Shown: in pieces, positions 1-7,233 of the stretch | How positions within the stretch are numbered: position 1 is the stretch's first letter | How the letters are laid out: each line of letters opens with the position of its first letter | Source of the DNA: Gammaproteobacteria bacterium | GTDB lineage: Bacteria > Pseudomonadota > Gammaproteobacteria > SZUA-229 | DNA length: 16,092 nt | Direction of reading: 5' to 3' | Assembly (NCBI GenBank): GCA_023136715.1 | Contig: JAGLQT010000138.1 | Coordinates: 1 to 16,092, forward strand | The notes under the pieces: generated by a model | Told to the model about the DNA's origin: nothing | Database searches by the model: none | The model's input: only the letters and a program-made list of their open reading frames with translations | Program-made: the position numbers and the translations under genes

Positions 1-1180
1 TCATTCGTTCTGTCACTTTCTTTATATAACGACGAGTTTCAGCATACGGTAGATTACTGCGTAAATACTGATATACCTCTGCTGAGCTACGTCGATTAAT
101 TTCTCGCAGGGCTGCCTGCTTGTAATCATTGTATTTTCGATACTGGCTGAGACTATAACTACTACCGACAAAAGTTCTAAACACATTACCCGCACCGGTG
201 TTATAAGCAGCAATAGTAGCCAGCATGCGTGACTCTTCATTCTTAATACCACCCAGATAGCCGCTATTAATACGACGGAGATAAGCCGCGCCTAAACGCA
301 CATTGTTCTCAGGATTGTACAAATAGGTATCACTCACAACCTTGTCTTTCTTATAGACATAACGGTAAGCATCACGCGCACCACTGGTTGGCACCAACTG
401 CATCAAACCAAAAGCCGGTGCAGCAGAACGTGCCGTAGGGTTAAACATACTCTCTGTTTCCATCACAGCAAACACGACCTCAGACGGAACTCGAAATTCA
501 GTGGAATACTTATTCACCAGCGGCTGGAATTTAACAGCACGAACACGAATATGGTCCGGCACCAGCTTTAACTGTGTCTGATAAACCACGCGCGTCTTAC
601 CGTCATCGCCCTTCAAAGTCTTTTTGCTAGCACCGGCTGCGGCAGCACTCGCCAGAGATGGATAATCATCCTGGCTGGCAGCAGCCCCATCAGGCAGACT
701 AATTTGTCCCGCCAACACATCTTTTCCCGAGGGTTGTGATACTGGTTGCTGGGCAATTTGTTGCATGGGTCGTTTATCATCACCCTGCTTCATCGCTTTC
801 ACCAAAGCCTGCTCAAGCTGCTTCCTGGCTTGCTCATCATCGACACGCTGCGTACTCGGCAATGCAATCTCAACTTCGACTACACCCTGTTCAAAATCCA
901 CCACACTGCGCTGGTTAAGCTTATCAATGTAACTTACCCAACGTTTGCTACCAGGCATCTTATTATCCTTACCCCATACCGCGCCCGTTTTACGCCTGTA
1001 TTCCTTAAAGGCGGCATCAATCTCAGCCTTGTACAACTCAAACTCATCTTTAGCCTGCTTGAAATCCGATTGCTGCTGATTCTTCCAGTCCTGAAAACCG
1101 GCAGCATAACTGGCCGTAACGACAAAGAAACTCGCAACAAGCATGCACAGATATTGACTCAATGATTTTGATAAACGCAT
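1..1180 (-). CDS. mltC: MltC-like lytic murein transglycosylase, partial at left edge
   Basis: Lytic transglycosylase that cleaves the MurNAc-GlcNAc bond of peptidoglycan with formation of 1,6-anhydro ends. The ATG at 1180 opens a frame of 393 codons that runs off the left edge without a stop. Residues 1-27 form a signal peptide (hydrophobic stretch, then ASYAA). Residues 30-220 match the MltC-type N-terminal (DUF3393) region with a long Ala/Gln-rich linker. Residues 220-393 form the SLT domain: the catalytic glutamate is E243 in the METES motif, followed by FGLMQLVP near 258 and AAYNTGAGNVF near 325. The YAETRRYIKKV stretch at 379-389 matches the C-terminus of E. coli MltC, so little can be missing. 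Unlike E. coli MltC, I see no lipobox cysteine at the cleavage site, so the protein may be soluble in the periplasm. It follows the YgjP-like gene after a 57-base gap. Confidence 0.9.
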   Translation of the reverse strand, partial: MRLSKSLSQYLCMLVASFFVVTASYAAGFQDWKNQQQSDFKQAKDEFELYKAEIDAAFKEYRRKTGAVWGKDNKMPGSKRWVSYIDKLNQRSVVDFEQGVVEVEIALPSTQRVDDEQARKQLEQALVKAMKQGDDKRPMQQIAQQPVSQPSGKDVLAGQISLPDGAAASQDDYPSLASAAAAGASKKTLKGDDGKTRVVYQTQLKLVPDHIRVRAVKFQPLVNKYSTEFRVPSEVVFAVMETESMFNPTARSAAPAFGLMQLVPTSGARDAYRYVYKKDKVVSDTYLYNPENNVRLGAAYLRRINSGYLGGIKNEESRMLATIAAYNTGAGNVFRTFVGSSYSLSQYRKYNDYKQAALREINRRSSAEVYQYLRSNLPYAETRRYIKKVTERM

Positions 1181-1237
1181 AACGACCAGTTCCCTAAATA
1201 GCAGTAAAACAACAACAAGAATTTTAAGCTAAACAGC

Positions 1238-1954
1238 TCATACATAACGTAGTAATGGTTCACGTTTTAAGGTTTCATCGTGCAATCGCCAATCAGGCAC
1301 AAAACGATCCATATACGCCTTGAAATTCTTATTATGATAACGCTCGAGCAAATGCACCATTTCATGCACCAGCACATACTCCAGGCAGGCCATCGGCTTT
1401 TTCATCAACTCCAGATTCAACCAGATACGACGAGCACCAATATTGCAGGTCCCCCACCGGGTTTTCATTTTCTTAATACCCCAGTCATCCACCTGAACAC
1501 CAATAATCGGCTCCCATTTTTGAATCAGCTCGGGAATCATGGTCTTAATTTCCTGACGATACCAATCACTCAAAATCAATGCCCGTTTATCCACACAGGT
1601 TCCCGGCCGTACATAAAGCAACAGCGCCGAATTATTTTTCAGCATCACCTCGTGCTTGCCCTTTCGCTCTATCACCTCTAATGGGTACGACTCACCCAAA
1701 TAGTAATGGCTTTCGCCTGAAACCATTTCACAGGGCACGACCGGCGGCAGCTTGGCCAGACGAACTTGCTGCTTTCTAATCCAGCCAAACCGATCCAGCA
1801 CAGCAGAACGAATTCCATCATCACTGACATACATAGGCGCAGTAACACGCACGCGACCATCTGGCGGATACACCCGCAAATGAAGATTCTTGATCTTCTT
1901 GCGAATAATCTGCACATCAATGTCATCAACGACTATTTGGAGGGATTTACTCAC
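1238..1954 (-). CDS. ygjP: YgjP-like (DUF45/M48-type) metal-dependent hydrolase
   Basis: Predicted zinc-dependent metallohydrolase of the YgjP/DUF45 family, 238 residues, which is usual for the family. The zinc site is HEMVH at residues 197-201, inside LVHEMVHLLERYHNKNF. The preceding motif TRWGTC at 165-170 and the WLNLEL stretch near 178 are family hallmarks. There is no signal peptide, so it should be cytoplasmic. The physiological substrate is not well settled: E. coli YgjP has been called a UTP pyrophosphatase, whereas sequence annotation usually says SprT-like or M48-like metallopeptidase. The start used is a GTG at 1954 with no strong ribosome binding site, so it is moderately certain. 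It lies 59 bases after the YajD-like gene on the same strand. Confidence 0.85.
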   Translation of the reverse strand: MSKSLQIVVDDIDVQIIRKKIKNLHLRVYPPDGRVRVTAPMYVSDDGIRSAVLDRFGWIRKQQVRLAKLPPVVPCEMVSGESHYYLGESYPLEVIERKGKHEVMLKNNSALLLYVRPGTCVDKRALILSDWYRQEIKTMIPELIQKWEPIIGVQVDDWGIKKMKTRWGTCNIGARRIWLNLELMKKPMACLEYVLVHEMVHLLERYHNKNFKAYMDRFVPDWRLHDETLKREPLLRYV

Positions 1955-2013
1955 TATCGTTTATCAGCGCTAGCACAGCATCAAGTAAGGCATGTAATTC
2001 AACTTAATAAAAT

Positions 2014-2376
2014 CTAGTTTTTACTATCAAGCATCGACTTAAGATCAGCAAAGGGGTTAAAAGTAGCATCATCACTCTTACCATCATCACTGGAAGTATT
2101 TCCCTGATGCGCCTCCTCCTGCCGTTGATGCTCATTATCATGGCAATACAAACACAGCAACTCCCAGTTACTACCATCGCCGGGATTATTATCGTGATTA
2201 TGGTCGCGATGGTGCACCGTCAACTCATGCAGGTTCTTGCGATCAAACTCACGACAGCAGCGACCACAAATATGCGGATACATCTTAATCGCCTGTTCGC
2301 GATAACCCAGCTCACGCTTATCGCTGGCACGTCGCGCGTCAGCCACGGCATGATCAAATTTATTTTTCGAATTCAC
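2014..2376 (-). CDS. yajD: YajD-like HNH nuclease-family protein
   Basis: Small HNH-domain protein of 120 residues, close in length and sequence to E. coli YajD. The HNH/zinc module is clear: CGRC at residues 37-40, HHRDHNHDN at 55-63 and CLYCHDNEH at 75-83, so two cysteine pairs frame the catalytic histidines. The C-terminal FNPFADLKSML (106-116) is another YajD hallmark. It is probably a cytoplasmic nucleic-acid nicking or binding protein, but its role is unknown even in E. coli. The start is a GTG at 2376 supported by GAGG about 8 bases upstream. It sits between the mutarotase gene (45 bases upstream) and the YgjP-like gene. Confidence 0.88.
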   Translation of the reverse strand: MNSKNKFDHAVADARRASDKRELGYREQAIKMYPHICGRCCREFDRKNLHELTVHHRDHNHDNNPGDGSNWELLCLYCHDNEHQRQEEAHQGNTSSDDGKSDDATFNPFADLKSMLDSKN

Positions 2377-2421
2377 ACTATCGCCTCTACACTGTAATTA
2401 ACATAAAAAATAACATCAACA

Positions 2422-3345
2422 CTAAAGCCCCTCAATCTCATATGTCACCCGCAGGGTATAACTTTCACCCGCTTGAATACTAACGGTATCATCAGCCGCA
2501 TTCGCAGATTCAACACACAACATTTTAAGATATCCATCCGCGCCCAAATCACCCATTTTATCGGCCACGGCCTTCCAGGGGTTCCACACTACCGTTGACT
2601 GGCTACCCTGTTTTTTGATGAGGATCTTTCTTATATTGTCATCAATAACAACATCATCCGGCGTTCCTAAATACACACGGTCAACTTCGGTGCTGATAGT
2701 CACAGGGCCAGCTTGTATTTTACGTTTAAAACCTTCCGTTTTATCGAGATAATCTTTACCTTCCAGGCCCAGCACGCTAACGTGACTCACATCATCCACT
2801 TCAAAATAAGTATGCAAGGCCTGACCAATGGTGATGGCCTGATCACTATGATTTAAGGTAGTGAGTTCCATCGTTAGGGTTTTACCAATAATTAAACGAT
2901 ATTCGGCCGTCGTCGGCAAAGGCCACATCTTCTGACTGATTTTGTCGAGCTGGCGTGTGTCCAGCTGAAAAGTAATTTGTGTTTCATCTGCGGATACTGC
3001 CTCAGTGCTCATCACCTGCCACAACACAGTACGGGCAAAACCATGTGCAGGATAAGCGGCATTATCCTCATGCGGCCCAAACCACGGCCAGCAAATCGGA
3101 ATACCACCACGTACCGACTTACCCTCAGCAAAACTGGCCTCATTCGATAACCAGATAACATCACCCTCACCGGCAGGAATCCAGCTTAGAACATGTGCGC
3201 CTTGCAGGCTAATAGTCGCACGCGACTGATCATTTTTAATTTCAACCACAGGAATATTTCCCTTACCGGTTTTAAAAACAAGGCTGTGATATTCATTCGC
3301 GAATGAAAAGTCTTTATTTAACTGCTCTATATCAGGTGTAATCAT
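2422..3345 (-). CDS. yeaD: YeaD-like D-hexose-6-phosphate mutarotase
   Basis: Aldose-1-epimerase superfamily enzyme of 307 residues, of the glucose-6-phosphate 1-epimerase (YeaD) subgroup, which interconverts alpha and beta anomers of hexose 6-phosphates in the cytoplasm. The sequence shows the subgroup motif GIPICWPWFGPHE at residues 81-93, the active-site histidine region HGFAR at 101-105, LHTYF at 177-181 and a C-terminal CVESANA segment, where the glutamate is expected to be catalytic. There is no signal peptide. The ATG at 3345 lies only 13 bases after the stop of the small ORF upstream, which suggests co-transcription and perhaps translational coupling. No other sugar-metabolism gene is nearby. 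Confidence 0.9.
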   Translation of the reverse strand: MITPDIEQLNKDFSFANEYHSLVFKTGKGNIPVVEIKNDQSRATISLQGAHVLSWIPAGEGDVIWLSNEASFAEGKSVRGGIPICWPWFGPHEDNAAYPAHGFARTVLWQVMSTEAVSADETQITFQLDTRQLDKISQKMWPLPTTAEYRLIIGKTLTMELTTLNHSDQAITIGQALHTYFEVDDVSHVSVLGLEGKDYLDKTEGFKRKIQAGPVTISTEVDRVYLGTPDDVVIDDNIRKILIKKQGSQSTVVWNPWKAVADKMGDLGADGYLKMLCVESANAADDTVSIQAGESYTLRVTYEIEGL

Positions 3346-3358
3346 TCTTCATATACCG

Positions 3359-3568
3359 CTAATTTAAATTTTTATTTGCCTTCACACAAAACATAATAAA
3401 AAACGCATCCCAATTATCATAACCCTCGACATCATCGATATCACTCAAATCATTTTGGCCTTTTAAATACTCAAGGGATTTTTGTATCTGCTCATCCTCA
3501 ACGCCATTTAACTTAATCAAATTAATAGCTGGCTCAGAAGGTGACCACTCGCTTAATAGTTTGCTCAT
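3359..3568 (-). CDS. Small protein resembling a lone DnaT-type domain
   Basis: A 69-residue acidic ORF. Its pattern resembles the C-terminal ssDNA-binding domain of the primosome protein DnaT: WSPSEPAINLIKLNGV at residues 8-23, then an IQKSLEYLK helix at 29-37, and a YDNWDAFFIMF segment at 50-60 that lines up with the W-x-x-x-F block near the end of that domain. This is a pattern match made by eye, not a database hit. No replication gene is next to it and there is no N-terminal DnaT region. The start has an A/T-rich leader without a clear Shine-Dalgarno sequence. The ORF fits tightly (13 bases before yeaD, 27 bases after the 62-residue ORF), which supports it being a real gene in the same transcript. 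It could instead be an unrelated small acidic protein. Confidence 0.6.
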   Translation of the reverse strand: MSKLLSEWSPSEPAINLIKLNGVEDEQIQKSLEYLKGQNDLSDIDDVEGYDNWDAFFIMFCVKANKNLN

Positions 3569-3595
3569 ATTTTTATATTTTTAAATAGATACGGC

Positions 3596-3784
3596 CTAAC
3601 TGCCAAACTCATCATCCATAGTATTGATAATACCCTTCATTACAGCAATAAAATGATCAATGCCCGGCTGATCATTTTCTTTACGGCATGCATTCATGGC
3701 AGAAATCGCGGTATTAATCGCAGCATGATAATTGCCCTTATCAACAAAGTCCTGAATAAATTTGGTTTCTGACTCGATGTTCAT
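3596..3784 (-). CDS. Small hypothetical protein, 62 residues
   Basis: I do not recognise this protein. It is 62 residues, soluble, without signal peptide or membrane segment, and its composition suggests two amphipathic helices (about residues 5-30 and 38-58). It has one cysteine at residue 33. The ATG at 3784 is preceded by GGGGTGATG, a plausible ribosome binding site, which favours a real gene. It lies 52 bases after dsbB and 27 bases before the DnaT-like ORF on the same strand, so it may be part of a dsbB-to-yeaD transcript. No function can be assigned. Confidence 0.6.
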   Translation of the reverse strand: MNIESETKFIQDFVDKGNYHAAINTAISAMNACRKENDQPGIDHFIAVMKGIINTMDDEFGS

Positions 3785-3836
3785 TTTTCATCACCCCAAT
3801 TCTCATTTATCACCGTACCCTGTCCACTTACCAATC

Positions 3837-4361
3837 CTACTCACTGCGTTTCAAAAAAGAAGCCAGAGAAACAAAAACACTCACCAGTAGAAGGCAAACA
3901 GAAAACAACATCAGCGCCTCGGCCATGGTAATGCCGAAAACAAGTTCTGGTGTATAACCACAGGAGGTTTCAACGTAGTACACCGACGGCAACCACTGAT
4001 CAATCGCAAACCAGTCAGGCAAACCTAGCTCAAAGCCGCAATCGCCAAAGACAAAACCACGTTCAGTGCCAAGCAATTGATAACAACGCTCAACAAGGCC
4101 AACCGCGACCAGCACAAGCGATACGTGCGCTATAGAATTCATCACATTATTCTGCCGCACAAGCAAACCAGCGAAAGACACCAGCACTAACAACGACACC
4201 CACAAACGTATCTGTATACACAAAAGACAGGGACGTTCACCCAGCACATGCTGATAAATCAGTGCAACGCCCAATAAAGTAATACCCGCAGCCAGTGCCA
4301 GACCCCAGTACCAGCGACTATGAGAAATGTTTTTCAGCTGTTTGAAGAGTTTTGTAACCAT
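3837..4361 (-). CDS. dsbB: Disulfide bond formation protein DsbB
   Basis: Inner-membrane quinone reductase that reoxidises the periplasmic oxidase DsbA and passes electrons to ubiquinone or menaquinone. The protein has 174 residues and four membrane helices. The first redox pair is C45-LL-C48 in GERPCLLC, right after helix 1. The second pair is C108 (FGDCGFELGLP) and C134 (VETSCGYTP) in the large periplasmic loop, spaced 26 residues apart as in E. coli DsbB. The conserved arginine region follows CLLC (IQIRLW). I chose the ATG at 4361; a GTG nine bases further upstream is also possible, and neither has a strong ribosome binding site. No dsbA is present in the window, so its partner is encoded elsewhere. 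Confidence 0.92.
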   Translation of the reverse strand: MVTKLFKQLKNISHSRWYWGLALAAGITLLGVALIYQHVLGERPCLLCIQIRLWVSLLVLVSFAGLLVRQNNVMNSIAHVSLVLVAVGLVERCYQLLGTERGFVFGDCGFELGLPDWFAIDQWLPSVYYVETSCGYTPELVFGITMAEALMLFSVCLLLVSVFVSLASFLKRSE

Positions 4362-4402
4362 ATTTACCACAGGGAATTGTATTAAAGAATTAAACAGTGC
4401 TA

Positions 4403-4408
4403 ATTATA
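4403..4408 (-). promoter_or_regulatory. Possible -10 box of a dsbB promoter
   Basis: On the minus strand this reads TATAAT, a consensus -10 hexamer, about 40 bases upstream of the dsbB start in an A/T-rich gap. I see no good -35 box at 16-18 bases further upstream, so the call rests on the -10 alone. Confidence 0.25.
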
Positions 4409-4449
4409 AATTGATTTCGCCGCATATCCTAACTATCACACACAGCTAT

Positions 4450-5307
4450 TTAATCAAAATATCGAAACGAGAAATTCACCTTAATCAGCTTAAGGGAAAG
4501 CCACAAAAACAACAACGGGAACAGAATCGTCTGCATGGTAAAAATCACAATAAGATCAATAATATGATTAGTCAGACTTTCCACTTCCTGCTTTAGTTCC
4601 TCAACACGCTTATCCACATCAAAAGTATCAATCGTAGAATTGATATTCTGCGTCAGCGCTTGATACCAGCTTAACTCCTCGCTCTCATTACGCGCCGTTG
4701 CGCCCTCCTTGCTAAGCTCCGTAATCGTCTTATCCGAATACTCCAGCTGCTGTGTCGACTCAACGTACATCGGCTCAAGGAAGGCGGTATACATGCCTTC
4801 ACTGGTCACCGCCATCACCGGTATAAAAAACCGAAGGATGATAAGAAGCGCCGCAACGCGATACAAAATATTCTTAATCTGAACTGGTGCCTCATATTTA
4901 TTCCAGACAAACAGCACCATCAAAAACAGCGAAGCCGTCACTACCGTGGAAAAATAAAACGAAGAAAATATATTTAATAAAATAGACTGGATACCCAGCG
5001 AGATCGTACAGATCAACATGATCCACGAGAATCGCTCAATCAAATCATTGGCCGGATCTAAAATTTGCCCTGGCGTTAGTATCACCCCAACTCCCGCTGG
5101 TTCCAGCGCCACCTCTGTGCCCTGCACAATAGAAATCGCGCCATTCAGACCCTTGGCAATCGCAAATGAAACCAGGGAACGTTCGAAGCCCTCATCGGTG
5201 TATTGCTCACCGTAATTATCGAAAGTTTTAGAGACCGAAAAGAAAGCCAGTAACAGCAATAACAGAGTAATGAGGATTTTTGGATAGTTGGTTTTGATGA
5301 AGTTCAT
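4450..5307 (-). CDS. Unrecognised multi-pass membrane protein
   Basis: I do not recognise this 285-residue protein. Hydrophobic segments lie at about residues 10-26, 94-136 (long enough for two helices), 150-168 and 248-275. Between the third and last regions is a soluble stretch (about 170-245) rich in Glu, Ser, Thr and Lys, with VDKRVEELKQEVESL at 231-245 suggesting a short coiled coil. There are no catalytic motifs or cysteine pairs; the only Cys is C100 inside a membrane segment. I chose the ATG at 5307 because AGGTGG lies 8 bases before it; a GTG 12 bases upstream would overlap that ribosome binding site. It is followed by dsbB after an 88-base gap that has its own possible promoter, so a shared operon is uncertain. 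Confidence 0.75.
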   Translation of the reverse strand: MNFIKTNYPKILITLLLLLLAFFSVSKTFDNYGEQYTDEGFERSLVSFAIAKGLNGAISIVQGTEVALEPAGVGVILTPGQILDPANDLIERFSWIMLICTISLGIQSILLNIFSSFYFSTVVTASLFLMVLFVWNKYEAPVQIKNILYRVAALLIILRFFIPVMAVTSEGMYTAFLEPMYVESTQQLEYSDKTITELSKEGATARNESEELSWYQALTQNINSTIDTFDVDKRVEELKQEVESLTNHIIDLIVIFTMQTILFPLLFLWLSLKLIKVNFSFRYFD

Positions 5308-5395
5308 TGCCAGTTCCACCTAGTGCGTTAAGCCGCTACATTACTTTAATAGATCGACAATAACCTTAACTGCCGAAACGGATCCACTTTAATCA

Positions 5396-5437
5396 TTCGT
5401 AGGATTTGAAAAGCACAGCGTGTGCCAAGCCTACGAA
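5396..5437. repeat. GTAG-flanked palindromic element (REP-like hairpin)
   Basis: Outer arms TTCGTAGG (5396-5403) and CCTACGAA (5430-5437) are perfect 8-base inverted repeats. Nested inside is a second perfect hairpin, GCACA-GCG-TGTGC (5413-5425). It lies in the 151-base gap between two minus-strand genes and carries no open frame. The terminal GTAG tetranucleotides are typical of REP elements mobilised by RAYT transposases. It could instead act as a terminator for the upstream thioredoxin-fold gene, but there is no T-tract after it. Confidence 0.55.
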
Positions 5438-5458
5438 CGCTAACCTTAAAAATACAAT

Positions 5459-6091
5459 CTAAAACAATGCCACCACTTCACTAGGTTTTGGAGAACCTAT
5501 TCGCTTATAACCATAATACATCACGGGATACCCGGTAATATCCAATGTTGAAGTCATCGACTTACGTTTAGAAGACTTCTCAACATCAATTTCAAAAAAA
5601 TCAATATTATTATCATTTAGAGCTGTACGCATTTTCTTACAGTGCGGACACCAATCGGCTCCATACATCACCAGACGTTTTGTACCATCATCGTAAAAAT
5701 GTTTTTTCATATAAGAATTTTCACTTGACGTTAAAACTGATTTACCATAATTCACTGCCAATGCTGAAACAATCTGGCTCTTATAAGATCCATAGACACG
5801 TTCATCCCCCACAATGATATTAGGGAAGGAATTAACAGCACCATACTCTTTCCATAACGCCTGATTGGCATCATTATTATCCAGCGGAAAGATAGAATAA
5901 TTAATACGACGTTTCTTTAATATCTTAACTGCATCCTTACAAGGCTTACCACATTTGTTATGCACAAAGACCATAGTCAAAGGATTACCCTGCTCATCAA
6001 AAGCACCTTTTTTATTCATAAAAGAAAATAATTCAGGTTTTAAATTATAAGCAGCACCAATAAGCACCGCCAGAACAATAAGTATTTTCAT
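5459..6091 (-). CDS. Membrane-anchored protein with two thioredoxin/glutaredoxin-like domains (CX3C and CPHC)
   Basis: A 210-residue protein with an N-terminal hydrophobic segment (about residues 2-14, MKILIVLAVLIGAAY) that may be a membrane anchor or signal peptide. Two thioredoxin-fold units follow. Unit one (about 38-115) has MVFVHNKCGKPCKDA with cysteines C47 and C51, and the cis-proline motif SFP at 88-90. Unit two (about 136-210) has YGADWCPHCKKM with C148 and C151, and the cis-proline motif GYP at 187-189. CPHC is the active-site sequence of DsbA and of some glutaredoxin-like proteins. Unit one has three residues between its cysteines rather than two. The likely role is thiol-disulfide exchange in the periplasm or at the membrane, possibly as a relay between the units. 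The ATG at 6091 has GGAGAG about 10 bases upstream. The cytochrome c peroxidase gene lies 117 bases upstream. Confidence 0.8.
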   Translation of the reverse strand: MKILIVLAVLIGAAYNLKPELFSFMNKKGAFDEQGNPLTMVFVHNKCGKPCKDAVKILKKRRINYSIFPLDNNDANQALWKEYGAVNSFPNIIVGDERVYGSYKSQIVSALAVNYGKSVLTSSENSYMKKHFYDDGTKRLVMYGADWCPHCKKMRTALNDNNIDFFEIDVEKSSKRKSMTSTLDITGYPVMYYGYKRIGSPKPSEVVALF

Positions 6092-6208
6092 GTTTGTCTA
6101 TCTCTCCGTTTAATTAATGACAATTTTTATGTTTGCTTAATATTAAAACTATTCAACTACAAAAGGTGGGCATTGAAAAACCCTTTGCCTTTCCCAAAAT
6201 CATCGCTT

Positions 6209-7198
6209 TTATTTCTCGCGACTCTTATCCGTCAGCGACTTCAGGAAGCTGACGACCTCATCCACCTGCTGATCGGTCAGTTTCTTTTTCATCTGTAACC
6301 AGGCCATGGCACGCACAGCGTCTGCTAGCGTAGCAATCTTTCCATCATGAAAATAAGGTGCCGTTAAGGCCACATTACGTAGTGGCGCCACTTTAAACAT
6401 CATCCGGTCATCATCATCTTTTGAAACCTCATACACCCCTTGGTCAGACTGGTTTTCGTACGGTCTTTTCTTGCCCAGATATTCAAAGGCCTCACCACCC
6501 AGCAGCACACCATCATGACACTGCCTGCAATCGAGTTTAATAAACGTCTTCAAGCCCTGCTGTTCAGCCTGAGTCAAAGCGGTCTTATCACCATTCAGGA
6601 AATCATCAAAACGGCTGGGGGTGCGTAAAGTTCGCTCAAAGGCAGCGATGGCTTCGGCGATATTCTGGTAAGTCACCGCTGGCTTGCTATCAGGAAATGC
6701 CACCGTAAATGCAGCCTGGTATTCAGCAATAGCCTGGATTTTATTCTCAACCGTCTTTTCATCCGGCATACCCATCTCAACGGGATTTAAAATAGGTCCT
6801 TTCGCCTGCTCAACCAGATCATCAGCACGACCATCCCAGAACTGGCTACTCTGCCAACCCGCATTCAAAACCGTCGGGCTGTTACGTGTACCCAGCTCAC
6901 CCCTGGCGCCGGGCGAAGTCGGTAAATTATCCACCCCGGCAAAACCATCTTCCAGACGATGACAACTGGCACAGGACTGAGTATCGTTAATCGATAAACG
7001 TTTATCAAAAAAAAGCTTTTTACCCAGAGCAATACGTTCCGCTGTATCGTTTTCAGAACCCGGCATCTTCTCAGGCAAGGGATCGAAATCGCGCAAAGCC
7101 CTTTTAAGAAGTCGATCAACATCACCAGCATCCGACGCATAAGACGCATTAACTGACAGAAACAGACCTGCAACTAACAAACAGACAATGGTTTTCAT
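6209..7198 (-). CDS. ccp: Di-haem cytochrome c peroxidase
   Basis: Periplasmic bacterial cytochrome c peroxidase (MauG/CcpA family) that reduces hydrogen peroxide to water with electrons from small c-type cytochromes. It has 329 residues, normal for the family. A signal peptide covers residues 1-21 (cleavage near ASYA). The first haem site is CASCH at 76-80; the second is CRQCH at 224-228. Family motifs between them are GTRNSPTVLNAGW (103-115), FWDGRADDL (120-128) and LNPVEMG (137-143). After the second haem, MMFKVAPLRNVALTAPYFHDG (266-286, in part) includes the methionine candidate for an axial ligand. I chose the ATG at 7198 for its signal peptide and the AGGATG about 10 bases before it; an in-frame start further upstream would lie within the DUF2956 gene and spoil the signal peptide. 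The gap to the DUF2956 stop is 35 bases. Confidence 0.93.
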   Translation of the reverse strand: MKTIVCLLVAGLFLSVNASYASDAGDVDRLLKRALRDFDPLPEKMPGSENDTAERIALGKKLFFDKRLSINDTQSCASCHRLEDGFAGVDNLPTSPGARGELGTRNSPTVLNAGWQSSQFWDGRADDLVEQAKGPILNPVEMGMPDEKTVENKIQAIAEYQAAFTVAFPDSKPAVTYQNIAEAIAAFERTLRTPSRFDDFLNGDKTALTQAEQQGLKTFIKLDCRQCHDGVLLGGEAFEYLGKKRPYENQSDQGVYEVSKDDDDRMMFKVAPLRNVALTAPYFHDGKIATLADAVRAMAWLQMKKKLTDQQVDEVVSFLKSLTDKSREK

Positions 7199-7233
7199 AT
7201 TAACAACCCATCCTACAAACTTTAACTGGTTAC

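Noticed and set aside
746..1165. Plus-strand open frame of 139 codons
   Set aside because: Lies wholly inside the transglycosylase gene on the opposite strand, has no ribosome binding site and its translation is Leu/His/Thr-rich without domain character.
6165..6208. Possible terminator after the peroxidase gene
   Set aside because: The G-rich and T-rich runs do not pair into a continuous stem of useful length.
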